From assembly GCF_006716115.1 (NCBI RefSeq), contig NZ_VFOO01000001.1, positions 1 through 64,000 on the forward strand: DNA of 64,000 bases. The letters are read 5' to 3'. This document shows, one piece after another, positions 51,228 through 59,297 of this stretch. The notes under the pieces were generated by a model. That model had not been told where the DNA came from. It worked only from the letters and a program-made list of their open reading frames with translations, and did no database searches. Every line of letters begins with the position of its first letter. Position 1 is the first letter of the stretch. The translations under genes were made by a program, and so were the position numbers. The DNA comes from Subtercola boreus. Its GTDB lineage: Bacteria; Actinomycetota; Actinomycetes; Actinomycetales; Microbacteriaceae.

Positions 51228-51926
51228 ATGAATTCGTTCGTGAGTGTGACGCGTGCAAACGTGCTGGCGAGCGAGATCGAGCAGCAGATCCTCGATCGCG
51301 AGTTCAAGCCCGGTGAGTTGATCGGCACGATCGACTCGTTGAGGGCCCGCTCGGGGTTTGCGCGTTCCACCGTCGCAGAGGCGATCCGTCTGCTCGCGGA
51401 CCGCGGGCTGGCAGAGATTCGTCCGGGGCGTGGCGGAGGCCTGTTCGCGACCGCCGCTGGCCCCATGGTGCGCATCCGGCACACCCTGCTCGCCGTGACC
51501 GACGCTCCCGCCTCCGTCGCCGAAGCGGTCGCGGTGCGTGAAGCGCTCGAGGTACTGATCGACATTGACGCCGCCGAGCACCGTACGCCCGCCGACATCG
51601 CCGACATGAAGCGACTCCTCGGCAAGTTGAACAACGCTGCGGCGAAGGGCACGACCCCGTTCCTGCTCGCCAACTGGGACCTGCACGAGCGAATCGCCCT
51701 GATCTCCCCGAACCAGACGGCCTCGGCCCTCTACCTCTCGATGACACGGTTCGTGCGGGAACATGCCGTGGCTGCGACGCACGACGACGCTCCCGAGTCC
51801 GCGGCCGAATGGCTGAACGTGCGCATCGAGACCCACGCGGAGCTCATCGCGGCGATCGTCGACGGAGACGTGCCTCGAACCCGCACGGCTGTCGCGAAGC
51901 ACGCCGGGCTCCTCATCACCGAGTAG
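51228..51926 (+). CDS. GntR/FadR-family regulator
   Basis: A 232-aa protein with an N-terminal winged helix (LASEIEQQILDREFKPGELI, SLRARSGFARSTVAEAIRLL, ADRGLAEIRPGRGGGLFA) and an alpha-helical FCD effector domain (AEAVAVREALEVLIDIDAAE, ANWDLHERIALISPN, RIETHAELIAAIVDGDVPRT). FCD proteins often bind carboxylic acids of the pathway, coordinated by a metal through conserved His and Asp residues. It lies between DUF3500 and the convergent FAH-family gene. It probably controls the divergent operons at 54732-58671 through the shared motif. Confidence 0.9.
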   Translation: MNSFVSVTRANVLASEIEQQILDREFKPGELIGTIDSLRARSGFARSTVAEAIRLLADRGLAEIRPGRGGGLFATAAGPMVRIRHTLLAVTDAPASVAEAVAVREALEVLIDIDAAEHRTPADIADMKRLLGKLNNAAAKGTTPFLLANWDLHERIALISPNQTASALYLSMTRFVREHAVAATHDDAPESAAEWLNVRIETHAELIAAIVDGDVPRTRTAVAKHAGLLITE

Positions 51927-51953
51927 CCCAGCGCCCACTCCGGCGGAATGCCG

Positions 51954-52811
51954 TCAGGCGGAGGTTGCATTCAGGCGATGGGAGTTGTCGACGATGTGGC
52001 TGGTCAGGATTCCAAGCCTTTCGACCTCGACCTCGACGACGTCGCCGGGTTGCAGCAGCCACGGGGGAGTGCGCGAATAGCCGACTCCGGACGGCGTGCC
52101 GGTCGCGAGCAGGTCGCCGGGGTTGAGGGTGAAGCTCCGCGAGATGTGGGCCAGCGTCTCGCCGACCCCATAGATCATCTGGGCCGTGCTGCTGCGCTGC
52201 ACGACCGTGCCGTTGACCCGGGTCTCGACCGTCAGCCCGTCGCGCAGGTCTCCGACCTCGGCGGCGGGCACCATCGGCCCGAGCGGACCTGAGCGGTCGC
52301 CGTTCTTGCCCATGATCCACTGCGATGTCTGCTTCTGCGCGCGCCTCGACGTGATGTCGTTGAACGTCGAGTAACCGACCACGGCGGCCAGGGCTTCCTC
52401 AGGTGTTGCGTCGACCAGGCGGGATCCGACCCACGCGACGACCTCGCCCTCCCAGTCCAGGCCGTCTTCGCCGGAGGGGATCGGGACTTCAGCGCCGTCA
52501 CTCGAGAGCGACTGCGGCCACCGGGCGAAGAGAGTGGGCACCTCGGGGAGGGATTCGTCTTTGAACGACCCCTCCTTCACATGGTCGAGATAGTTGAGTC
52601 CGACGCAGAGCACCCGGGCGCTGCCCAGGACCGGCGGAACGAGAGTGACCTCCGCCAGGGGATAGGTGGTCCCGGTCGGGCCCGCCGCCAGAAACTCGTC
52701 GGGAGAGGCCCAGAACTGTGACGTGCACGCGAATGCCGTCACCTCGCTGCCGTCTTCGCTCAGGACGCCGACGACCACGCCGTCGGGTGTCTTCGCACCG
52801 ACGACGCGCAT
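51954..52811 (-). CDS. fumarylacetoacetase-family hydrolase
   Basis: A 285-aa enzyme of the FAH/2-oxo-hept-3-ene-1,7-dioate hydratase family. The metal-binding region shows DWEGEVVAWVG (the E-x-E ligands) and GKNGDRSGPLGPMV, and the end contains LNPGDLLATGTPSGVGYSR, a strong signature. It would cleave a C-C bond of an acyl-pyruvate or hydrate a dienoate after ring cleavage, with a divalent metal. Start at 52811 overlaps the cupin stop. It is the last gene of a minus operon. Confidence 0.9.
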   Translation of the reverse strand: MRVVGAKTPDGVVVGVLSEDGSEVTAFACTSQFWASPDEFLAAGPTGTTYPLAEVTLVPPVLGSARVLCVGLNYLDHVKEGSFKDESLPEVPTLFARWPQSLSSDGAEVPIPSGEDGLDWEGEVVAWVGSRLVDATPEEALAAVVGYSTFNDITSRRAQKQTSQWIMGKNGDRSGPLGPMVPAAEVGDLRDGLTVETRVNGTVVQRSSTAQMIYGVGETLAHISRSFTLNPGDLLATGTPSGVGYSRTPPWLLQPGDVVEVEVERLGILTSHIVDNSHRLNATSA

Positions 52812-53152
52812 CAGGCGACCGCCCTGATGACGAGCATGGTGGCCGGCAGGTGGGTGCGGTTCTCGACCGTGCGCACGGTGCCCTCGGTGAAGTGGACGGA
52901 ATCGAACGGACCAAGTGCCTGGACGTCGCCGTCGCTGGACATCACGAGCTCACCGGAGAGCACGACGTACACGGTCTCGGAGACCTGGGGGGCCTCCTCG
53001 GCTGCGCCCCCGGGCAGATAGTGGGAGAGCGCGACAGTGAATCCGGAGGTGGGGGTCTCCTCGCCGCCCTGCAGCCGCACCGGCCCTACTCCGTGATGGC
53101 CGACCGGGCTGAATGGCTCGGCGTCGCCGATCCGTGTGACACGCATGGTCAT
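52811..53152 (-). CDS. cupin-domain protein, candidate ring-cleavage or isomerase enzyme
   Basis: A 113-aa cupin. GVGPVRLQGGEETPTSGFTV, then GELVMSSDGDVQALGPFDSV and ENRTHLPATMLVI form the barrel. The first metal motif seems weak (only one His and Glu near ALSHYLPGGAAEEAPQVSET), so metal binding needs checking. The ATG at 53152 overlaps the monooxygenase stop (ATGA). In aromatic pathways cupins of this size can be lactone isomerases or dioxygenase-like; here the role is inferred from its place between a monooxygenase and an FAH-family enzyme. Confidence 0.8.
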   Translation of the reverse strand: MTMRVTRIGDAEPFSPVGHHGVGPVRLQGGEETPTSGFTVALSHYLPGGAAEEAPQVSETVYVVLSGELVMSSDGDVQALGPFDSVHFTEGTVRTVENRTHLPATMLVIRAVA

Positions 53153-54729
53153 GACAGTGCACCTTCCTGTGCGGGTACGAGTGAGCTGGTGAGGGCGCCC
53201 CGGAGGGACTCCAGAAGCGGGACGACGTCGGCTGCGAGCCCGGTGCCGTAGATGTAGAAGTCGGGGCGGGAGAGCACGACCGAGCATCCATGGTTCTCGA
53301 ACCAGGTGCGGTACGCGCCGTCGGCGTCCCGGAGCAACCCATCTGCAGAGACCGAGCTGATGGTGCCGCCGATGCTGCGGAACCATCGCGCGAGGTCGGG
53401 CGGCACCGCGGCCGAGGGATCGGCTTCGAGGGTGACGAGCTGCCAGCGGCCCCCCTGTACATCGTCGAAGAGCCCGGTGACGCCGTCGGCCTCGACCCGG
53501 GCCTGCACCGACAGGCGTCCGGCCCAGGCATCCCCACTTCGTGTGAGAGACGGTTCGCCCAGCCGGGGCTGCGGAGGTTCGACGGGGGTGAGCAGCGGAT
53601 CGTTCCGCTCTGATCTCAGTGCGACGTCCCGTTCCGCAGCCTTGTGGGGGTCGAGTTCGCAGACCAGCCGGCCGATTTCGATCGCCGCCTCGATGATCTC
53701 CCGCACGTGGGTGCTCCGCTCAGAACCGTAGGAGTCGAGTAGCGCCGGGCCAGCGGAACCGGACTCGATGAGCGAGAGGCGCCAGGCGAGGGAGCTCGCG
53801 TCGCGAAACCCGGAGCAGAGCCCCTGGCCGAGGAAGGGCGGCATGAGGTGGGCCGCGTCGCCGGCGAGGAGAACGCGGCCTCGCCGCCATTCGTTCGCCC
53901 AGCGGCCGCGGAACGTGTAGACCGCGTGCCGCTCGAGACGGGCGTTGTCGGGTGTGACATTCCAGGGTGCCATCAGCTGCCACGCGGTCTCCGCGCGGCC
54001 GAGGTCGTCCACCGTGACGTCCGCCCGGCGCATGAACTCGAAGCGTCGGCGCCCCGGGCCGCTGTTCACCGCCGTCGCGGGCTGCTCGGGATCGCAGTAC
54101 TGGGTCACGAAGGCCTGCCACTCGCGGTCGTCGAGGGGCTCGTAGTCGACGACCAGCCAGTCCGCCTCGAACCCGGAGTCGACACTGTCGATGCCGACGA
54201 GATCGCGTACGGCGCTGTTCGCGCCGTCGGAGCCGATGAGCCAGGAGCCGACGAGGGTCTCCTCGTGCGCCTCGTTGCCGGTGCGAGCCACGGTCAGGGT
54301 GACCGTGCCGACATCCTGTGCCACCGCCGTGGCGGACCAGCCCCGGCGTACGTCGACGGTGGGGAGGGCCGATGCCATCGATTCGAGCACGGCTTCGAGG
54401 TCGGGCTGATAGAAGCCGTTCGTGTTCGCCCAGCCCGACTCGGCCGCCCGGTTCCAGTTGATGGCGCGCAGCAGCTCCCCTTCGCCGTTGCGGATCTGGT
54501 AGCCGCCGCGTTCACCGCGGGAAGGCTCGAAGAGCTCACTGTGCTCGGCCATGACCCCGGCAGACTGCAGGATGCGCAAGGCTTCGTGGTCGATGGTGCA
54601 GGCGCGCGGCATGGGGTAGCGCGTGGGCCAGCGTTCCACCACGGTGACGCGCCAGCCGTCGCGCCCGAGCAGGACAGCGATCAGCAGACCGACCGGACCC
54701 GCTCCGACGATCAGGAAGTCGACCTTCAC
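53149..54729 (-). CDS. FAD-dependent aromatic hydroxylase (MhpA/PHBH fold)
   Basis: A 526-aa class A flavin monooxygenase. VDFLIVGAGPVGLLIA (residues 3-18) is the FAD Rossmann motif, GSDGANSAVRDLVGI carries the DG motif, and GDAAHLMPPFLGQG (about 290) the second FAD-binding site. A C-terminal thioredoxin-like domain follows (SVSADGLLRDADGAYRTWFE), as in 3-(3-hydroxyphenyl)propionate hydroxylases. It uses NAD(P)H directly, with no reductase. It hydroxylates a phenolic or heteroaromatic ring, preparing it for cleavage. It lies 2 nt after the SnoaL gene. Confidence 0.9.
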   Translation of the reverse strand: MKVDFLIVGAGPVGLLIAVLLGRDGWRVTVVERWPTRYPMPRACTIDHEALRILQSAGVMAEHSELFEPSRGERGGYQIRNGEGELLRAINWNRAAESGWANTNGFYQPDLEAVLESMASALPTVDVRRGWSATAVAQDVGTVTLTVARTGNEAHEETLVGSWLIGSDGANSAVRDLVGIDSVDSGFEADWLVVDYEPLDDREWQAFVTQYCDPEQPATAVNSGPGRRRFEFMRRADVTVDDLGRAETAWQLMAPWNVTPDNARLERHAVYTFRGRWANEWRRGRVLLAGDAAHLMPPFLGQGLCSGFRDASSLAWRLSLIESGSAGPALLDSYGSERSTHVREIIEAAIEIGRLVCELDPHKAAERDVALRSERNDPLLTPVEPPQPRLGEPSLTRSGDAWAGRLSVQARVEADGVTGLFDDVQGGRWQLVTLEADPSAAVPPDLARWFRSIGGTISSVSADGLLRDADGAYRTWFENHGCSVVLSRPDFYIYGTGLAADVVPLLESLRGALTSSLVPAQEGALS

Positions 54730-54731
54730 GA

Positions 54732-55256
54732 CTACTTCTTCACCGACAGAGCAGTCAGAAAGCCGATGTCGCCGGCCGCCGCGAACTCGTGCAGCACCTT
54801 CACATTCATGTCGGGGTTGTGCTCGTTGTGGGGTTCGGGCACCAGCGGGTTGCCGCTCCAGCCCTGAAGACGGCAGACGCGGTGCTTGATGCGCCAGCCC
54901 GACTCGGTGCGCACCACTTCGTCGTCGTACCAGCCGGTTCCGGTCCAGGTCGGTCCGCCCTCGGCGTCGTTGCGCACGAGCAGCCAGTTGCCGTAGCTGA
55001 AGGCGTGGGCGGTGTCGCCGTCGACCTCGACGAGGTGGCCCATCATCGTGTGTTGGTGGCTGTCGAGGCGGTCGTGGAATTCGGCGAACGACGCCTTGAA
55101 CACGTCGAGTCCGTGCCAGCCGGCACCGGCCGGGCCGAACACCGCGACGACGTCATCGGTGAAGACGCGGTCGAAGAGATCCCACTGGTGCGTGTCGAGA
55201 GCAAAGGCGTACATGTTCATGATCTCGATGATCTCGGCTTTGTCGTTGTCGACCAT
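54732..55256 (-). CDS. SnoaL-like (NTF2-fold) protein 2
   Basis: A 174-aa NTF2-fold protein: KAEIIEIMNMYAFALDTHQW, FDRVFTDDVVAVFGPAGAGW, MMGHLVEVDGDTAHAFSYGN and GWYDDEVVRTESGWRIKHRV. The ATG at 55256 has GAGGAAG upstream. It is the first gene of the minus operon (this, hydroxylase, cupin, FAH) and diverges from the flavin reductase. The family includes dehydratases and ring-opening isomerases; a catalytic His/Asp pair is plausible (HTMMGH, WYDDE) but not proven. Confidence 0.84.
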   Translation of the reverse strand: MVDNDKAEIIEIMNMYAFALDTHQWDLFDRVFTDDVVAVFGPAGAGWHGLDVFKASFAEFHDRLDSHQHTMMGHLVEVDGDTAHAFSYGNWLLVRNDAEGGPTWTGTGWYDDEVVRTESGWRIKHRVCRLQGWSGNPLVPEPHNEHNPDMNVKVLHEFAAAGDIGFLTALSVKK

Positions 55257-55391
55257 GGGGTTCTTCCTCGTCTTTGAGAGCAGCGGAGGGCTGGTGCGTC
55301 GGCGACGCAAAAGGCACAAACCGTTCGTAGGTTTTGATTGTGCTCCGCGATCCCAACGGTGTCAAGCGGGGCGCCAGCTCCGTATTCCATT

Positions 55392-55401
55392 ACAACCGTT
55401 G
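55392..55401. promoter_or_regulatory. ACAACCGTTG motif shared with the GntR promoter
   Basis: ACAACCGTTG lies between the divergent SnoaL gene (start 55256) and flavin-reductase gene (start 55482) and is the exact inverse of the CAACGGTTGT at 51194-51203. A near copy, ACAAACCGTTCG, lies at about 55316-55327. Confidence 0.45.
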
Positions 55402-55481
55402 ACATCTTTATGAATGGCTGATTGTATTCACGAGTCGGCCCCCCCGAGGCCGCCGCTCACGCCGAAGTGAAGAGAGGCACC

Positions 55482-56645
55482 ATGTCCGAAGACATCGACC
55501 CGACCCTGTTCCGGGAGATGCTGGGGAACTATCCCACCGGTGTCGCCGTGGTCACGGCGACACTCGACGACGGGTCCCCGGTGGGCATGGTCGTCGGAAC
55601 CTTCTCGTCGGTCTCGCTCGACCCGCCGCTCATCGCGTTCTTCCCGATGAGCTCCTCGAAGAGCTTCGCCCGGCTGCGAACCGCGGGCGCCTTCTGCGTG
55701 AACGTGCTGGCGTCGGACCAGGAGCCGCTCTGCCGCACGCTCGCGACGAGCAATGACGACAAGTTCGACGGCGTGGACTGGCGCCCGGCGCCGCTCGGCT
55801 CACCCATCCTCGGCGATGCCGTCTCGTGGATCGAGTGCACCTTCGACGACATCAGCGAGGCGGGTGACCACTTCATCGTGCTCGGCCGGGTGCAGGAGTT
55901 CGAGGTGCAGCGCTCCACCCTGCCCCTGCTCTTCTTCCAGGGCGGCTACGGTCGCTTCTCGCTCGGCTCCTTCGTGGCAGCGCCCAGCCCCGACCTCATC
56001 CAGGCGGCCCAGTACGCGGAAGTGATCCGCAGCCAGGTCGAACAGCTCAGCTCCGACTTCGGAGTCGACTGTAGCGTGGTCGCGCGCATCGGCTGGGACT
56101 CGGTGCAGGTGCTCTCGGCCAACCACGGCCCTCTCGCCTCACCAGCACCGCTCGGCCACCGCCAGCCCCTCATCCCGCCGTTCGGTGCCGTCTTCCTGGC
56201 AGACCGGGCCGAGGCCGAGATCGACGACTGGCTCGGCCGCGCGCCCGATCGGAGCCCGGAACGCCGGGAGTTGAACATGGCGCTGCTCGAGAAGGTGCGC
56301 GAACGCGGGTACTCTCTGCTCGCCGCCCAGCCGGAGGCTCTCGAACATCACCGTGAGGTGCTCCGCGAGTTCGAGCTGTCGGGCGGTCTGCCCCGGCAGG
56401 ATCGGGTCGTGCGCCAGGCCACGTCGGAGCTCGCGGACCTGTTCACCCCAGAGATCGTGCCGGGCGAGCGCTACGGCCTCGCTTCGATCGTCGTGCTGAT
56501 CCCCACCCGTCACGGCCAGCCGCCGATGGCGCTCCGGATGACCGGGCTGCCGCAGTCCGTTCCGGCGGAGCGGGTCGAAGCGCTCATCGCGGGTATGAAG
56601 CTGGTGGCGGCGACCGCTGCAGCGATCACGGAGGGCCGGGCATGA
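55482..56645 (+). CDS. flavin reductase fused to an IclR-type effector domain
   Basis: A 387-aa protein. Residues 1-165 are a HpaC/DIM6-type NAD(P)H:flavin reductase (FREMLGNYPTGVAVVTATLD, then GMVVGTFSSVSLDPPLIAFF, FCVNVLASDQEPLCRTLATS, FQGGYGRFS). From about 170 it resembles the IclR C-terminal ligand domain: EVIRSQVEQLSSDFGVDCSV, SANHGPLASPAPLGHRQPLI, FGAVFLADRAEAEIDDWLGR, RERGYSLLAAQPEALEHHRE. No IclR helix-turn-helix is present. It would supply FMNH2 to the class D monooxygenases, with activity perhaps gated by ligand. Start ATG 55482. Confidence 0.85.
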   Translation: MSEDIDPTLFREMLGNYPTGVAVVTATLDDGSPVGMVVGTFSSVSLDPPLIAFFPMSSSKSFARLRTAGAFCVNVLASDQEPLCRTLATSNDDKFDGVDWRPAPLGSPILGDAVSWIECTFDDISEAGDHFIVLGRVQEFEVQRSTLPLLFFQGGYGRFSLGSFVAAPSPDLIQAAQYAEVIRSQVEQLSSDFGVDCSVVARIGWDSVQVLSANHGPLASPAPLGHRQPLIPPFGAVFLADRAEAEIDDWLGRAPDRSPERRELNMALLEKVRERGYSLLAAQPEALEHHREVLREFELSGGLPRQDRVVRQATSELADLFTPEIVPGERYGLASIVVLIPTRHGQPPMALRMTGLPQSVPAERVEALIAGMKLVAATAAAITEGRA

Positions 56646-57862
56646 GCGACACCACGAAGCCGCTGGCCGGGATCCGCGTCGTCGATCTCAGCAGAGCCCT
56701 GGCCGGCCCGTACTGCACGGCGCTCCTCGCCGACCTCGGGGCGAGCATCATCAAGGTGGAGAGCATGAACGGCGGCGACAGCTCACGCCAGTGGCCGCCG
56801 TTCCAGAACGAGCACAGCCTCTACTTCGAGTCGCTGAACCGCAACAAGCGTTCGGTCTGCCTCGACTTCTACTCGGCCGAGGGCCGCGACATCCTCGGCC
56901 GCCTCATCGCCGGCGCCGATGTGCTGGTCGAGAACTTCAAGCTCGGCACGCTCGAGAAACTGGGGCTGTCCGTGGAGCACCTGAAGGAGCTCAACCCGCG
57001 GCTCATCGTCGGCTCGGTGAGCGGATTCGGCACCACCGGCCCACTCAAAGACGACGCCGGCCTCGACCAGGTGATCCAGGGGATGTCCGGTCTGATGTCG
57101 GTGACCGGCGATGCCGGGCACGCCTACCGGGTGGGTGTGCCCATCGTCGACATCACGTCGGGCATGGTCTGTGCGCTCGGGATCGTCGCCGCCCTCGTGG
57201 CGCGTGGGACCGAGCATCCGGTCGCCCATGTGACGACCTCGTTGCTCGAGACGGCGCTGAACCTCTCTGTCTTCCAGGGCCAGCGTGCACTCAGCCTGGG
57301 TGAGGCGCCGGTCGGGCAGGGCAACAACCATCCGACCATCGCCCCGTACGGCACGTTCCGCACGGCGACGGAATCGCTCAACATCGCCGTCGGCAACCAG
57401 AAGCACTGGCGCGCCTTCTGCGCCATCATCGGCGTGCCGGAGGCCGTGGACGACCCGCGGTTCGCGATCGGCGCCGACCGCTCGGCGCACCGCGACCAGC
57501 TGACCGCGGTCGTCGAGGATGCGCTCCGTACGCGACCGGCCGCCGACTGGACCCCGCTGCTCACCCGGGCGAGCATCCCCTGCGGTCCGATCTACGACTA
57601 CGAGCAGGCCTTCGCATCCGCCCAGGTCGACGCCCTGGGCCTCGTGGTGCAGAGCCGGCGCCGGGACGGTTCTGCCCTGCCGCTCGTGCGGGGGCCGCTG
57701 AGCTTCGACGGCGTGGCGAGCGGGGTCGACTCGCCACCCCCGCTTCTCGGCGAGCACACCGCCGAGGTGCTGGGCGAGCTCGGCTACTCTGAGGAGGAGA
57801 TCGCCGTTCTCTCCGGGAGCGGGCGTCTGGCGGTACTCCCCGAGACGCTGATCGGAGCGTGA
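56642..57862 (+). CDS. class III CoA-transferase (CaiB/BaiF)
   Basis: A 406-aa family III CoA transferase. Typical segments are LAGIRVVDLSRALAGPYCTA, LADLGASIIKVESMNGGDSS, NRNKRSVCLDFYSAEGRDIL and GLDQVIQGMSGLMSVTGDAG, where a conserved Asp forms the acyl-anhydride intermediate. The start overlaps the reductase stop (ATGA). It moves CoA between acids, here giving a CoA thioester for further oxidation. It continues into the enoyl-CoA hydratase gene with a further overlap. Confidence 0.93.
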   Translation: MSDTTKPLAGIRVVDLSRALAGPYCTALLADLGASIIKVESMNGGDSSRQWPPFQNEHSLYFESLNRNKRSVCLDFYSAEGRDILGRLIAGADVLVENFKLGTLEKLGLSVEHLKELNPRLIVGSVSGFGTTGPLKDDAGLDQVIQGMSGLMSVTGDAGHAYRVGVPIVDITSGMVCALGIVAALVARGTEHPVAHVTTSLLETALNLSVFQGQRALSLGEAPVGQGNNHPTIAPYGTFRTATESLNIAVGNQKHWRAFCAIIGVPEAVDDPRFAIGADRSAHRDQLTAVVEDALRTRPAADWTPLLTRASIPCGPIYDYEQAFASAQVDALGLVVQSRRRDGSALPLVRGPLSFDGVASGVDSPPPLLGEHTAEVLGELGYSEEEIAVLSGSGRLAVLPETLIGA

Positions 57863-58671
57863 TGACCGAGGTGGGAAGTATCCATGCCACCGTCGCCGAG
57901 GGCCATGCTTCTGTCGTGATCGACAATCCGTCGCAGCGGAACGCTGTGACGCGTGCGATGTGCGTCGAGCTGCAGCGGCTCATGCCGCAGCTCGACGCCG
58001 ATCCTGCGATCACTGTCGTCACCCTGCGCGGTGCCGGCACGACGTTCAGCGCCGGCGCGAGCATCGGCGACCTGTCGGCCGTACTGATGGATGAACAGGC
58101 CGACGGTACGCGTGTCGACCACCTCAGTCGGGCGGATGCCGCCATCACAGCCCTGTCCAAACCGACGATCGCTCTGGTCGACGGCGCCTGTGTGGGCGGC
58201 GGCTGGCAGCTCGCCTCGGCCTGCGACTTCATTGTCGCGAGCGCCCGGTCGACCTTCGCGATCACCCCGGCCAGACTCGGGATCATCTACCCGCGGCCCG
58301 GGATCGAGCGCCTCGTGCGCCTGGTCGGGCCCGCCTCCGCCAAACTCATCCTCTTCGCCGCCGAGTCGTCCACGGCTGCCCGTGCCGCCGAGCTCGGTCT
58401 CGTGGCGGAGGTGGTCGCCGATGCCGACTTCGACGACCGCGCCCGCCGTCTCGTGCGAACCATTCAGAGTAGGTCGCAGTTCTCGACGCACACCCTGAAG
58501 CGTCTGGTCGACGGCGCTCTGGCCTCGGAGTCCGGAGACGGAACCGACATCGACCGCGAATGGGCTGCCGCCTGGACGGCGATGACAGAGGGGCCCGACA
58601 TGGCCGTCGGCGTCTCGGCGTTCCTCAATCGGGAGGCTCCACAATTCTCCTGGAAGCCGGAAGCGCCCTAA
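57862..58671 (+). CDS. enoyl-CoA hydratase/isomerase
   Basis: A 269-aa crotonase-fold enzyme: VVIDNPSQRNAVTRAMCVEL, the oxyanion region GTTFSAGASIGDLSAVL, IALVDGACVGGGWQLASACD and ITPARLGIIYPRPGIERLVR. The usual second catalytic Glu near the ITPARLG segment appears replaced (IIYPRPG), which is common in isomerases and hydrolases of this family. ATG 57862 overlaps the CoA-transferase stop. It acts on the CoA thioester in a beta-oxidation-like step. It converges with the TetR gene, overlapping 4 nt. Confidence 0.9.
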   Translation: MTEVGSIHATVAEGHASVVIDNPSQRNAVTRAMCVELQRLMPQLDADPAITVVTLRGAGTTFSAGASIGDLSAVLMDEQADGTRVDHLSRADAAITALSKPTIALVDGACVGGGWQLASACDFIVASARSTFAITPARLGIIYPRPGIERLVRLVGPASAKLILFAAESSTAARAAELGLVAEVVADADFDDRARRLVRTIQSRSQFSTHTLKRLVDGALASESGDGTDIDREWAAAWTAMTEGPDMAVGVSAFLNREAPQFSWKPEAP

Positions 58672-59297
58672 GGGCCGGCCAGCACGATCTGCACCGCAGG
58701 GGCGATGAGCTTCACCAGGGTTTCGAGGTCTTCCTCGACCACGGGCTGCACCTTCACGATCCGTCGTCCGACGACGACCCCGAGCAACAGGGAGGATGCT
58801 GCGCTGACCCGCAGCGCGGCATCCGGAACATCGCCGAGCCGCGGCACGATCCCCTCGACGAAGCGGGCCTGGAGGAACTCACGGAGCTGCGCCGCAGCCT
58901 GCTCATGGTTCACCGCCGAACGGAACATCGCCAGCAGGGGCTCATACTCGCTCGGGCTGCCCTCCCACAGGGTGAGATAGGCGCGCGTGACGCGCTCGCC
59001 GAGCTGTTCTGTCGGACCGTCGAAGGCATTGGCGAGCCGCTGCAGGGCGTCCGTCGGCACAGACATCGCTGCGGCGAACAGGTCGTCCTTCGAGCCGTAG
59101 AAGCGCATGACAAGTGCCGCGTCGACTCCGGCGTCGAGCGCGATGCGCCGGATCGTGGCGGCCGCATAACCGTCGGCTGCGAAGCGCGACCGCGCGGCGT
59201 CCAGGATGGCGCCCCTCGTGTCGTTCGGCCCGGGACGGCGCCCTCGCCGCATCGTCACGGGGGCCGGCGCGGCGGAGTCGGCGGCATCTGCGGGCAT
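58668..59297 (-). CDS. TetR-family regulator 2 of the catabolic island
   Basis: A 209-aa regulator with helix-turn-helix RGAILDAARSRFAADGYAAA, TIRRIALDAGVDAALVMRFY, GSKDDLFAAAM. The effector part (FDGPTEQLGERVTRAYLTLW, LLLGVVVGRRIVKVQPVVEE) is very close to the TetR at 42855, indicating a duplicated regulator. The ATG at 59297 was used; other ATGs lie 27-33 nt upstream. It converges on the enoyl-CoA hydratase. It may control the plus operon or a gene outside the island; its own operator was not clear. Confidence 0.88.
   Translation of the reverse strand: MPADAADSAAPAPVTMRRGRRPGPNDTRGAILDAARSRFAADGYAAATIRRIALDAGVDAALVMRFYGSKDDLFAAAMSVPTDALQRLANAFDGPTEQLGERVTRAYLTLWEGSPSEYEPLLAMFRSAVNHEQAAAQLREFLQARFVEGIVPRLGDVPDAALRVSAASSLLLGVVVGRRIVKVQPVVEEDLETLVKLIAPAVQIVLAGP

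Noticed and set aside
38587-59297. Catabolic island as an integrated mobile element
   Set aside because: No integrase, transposase, tRNA boundary or flanking direct repeat was seen, and base composition looks like the rest of the window.
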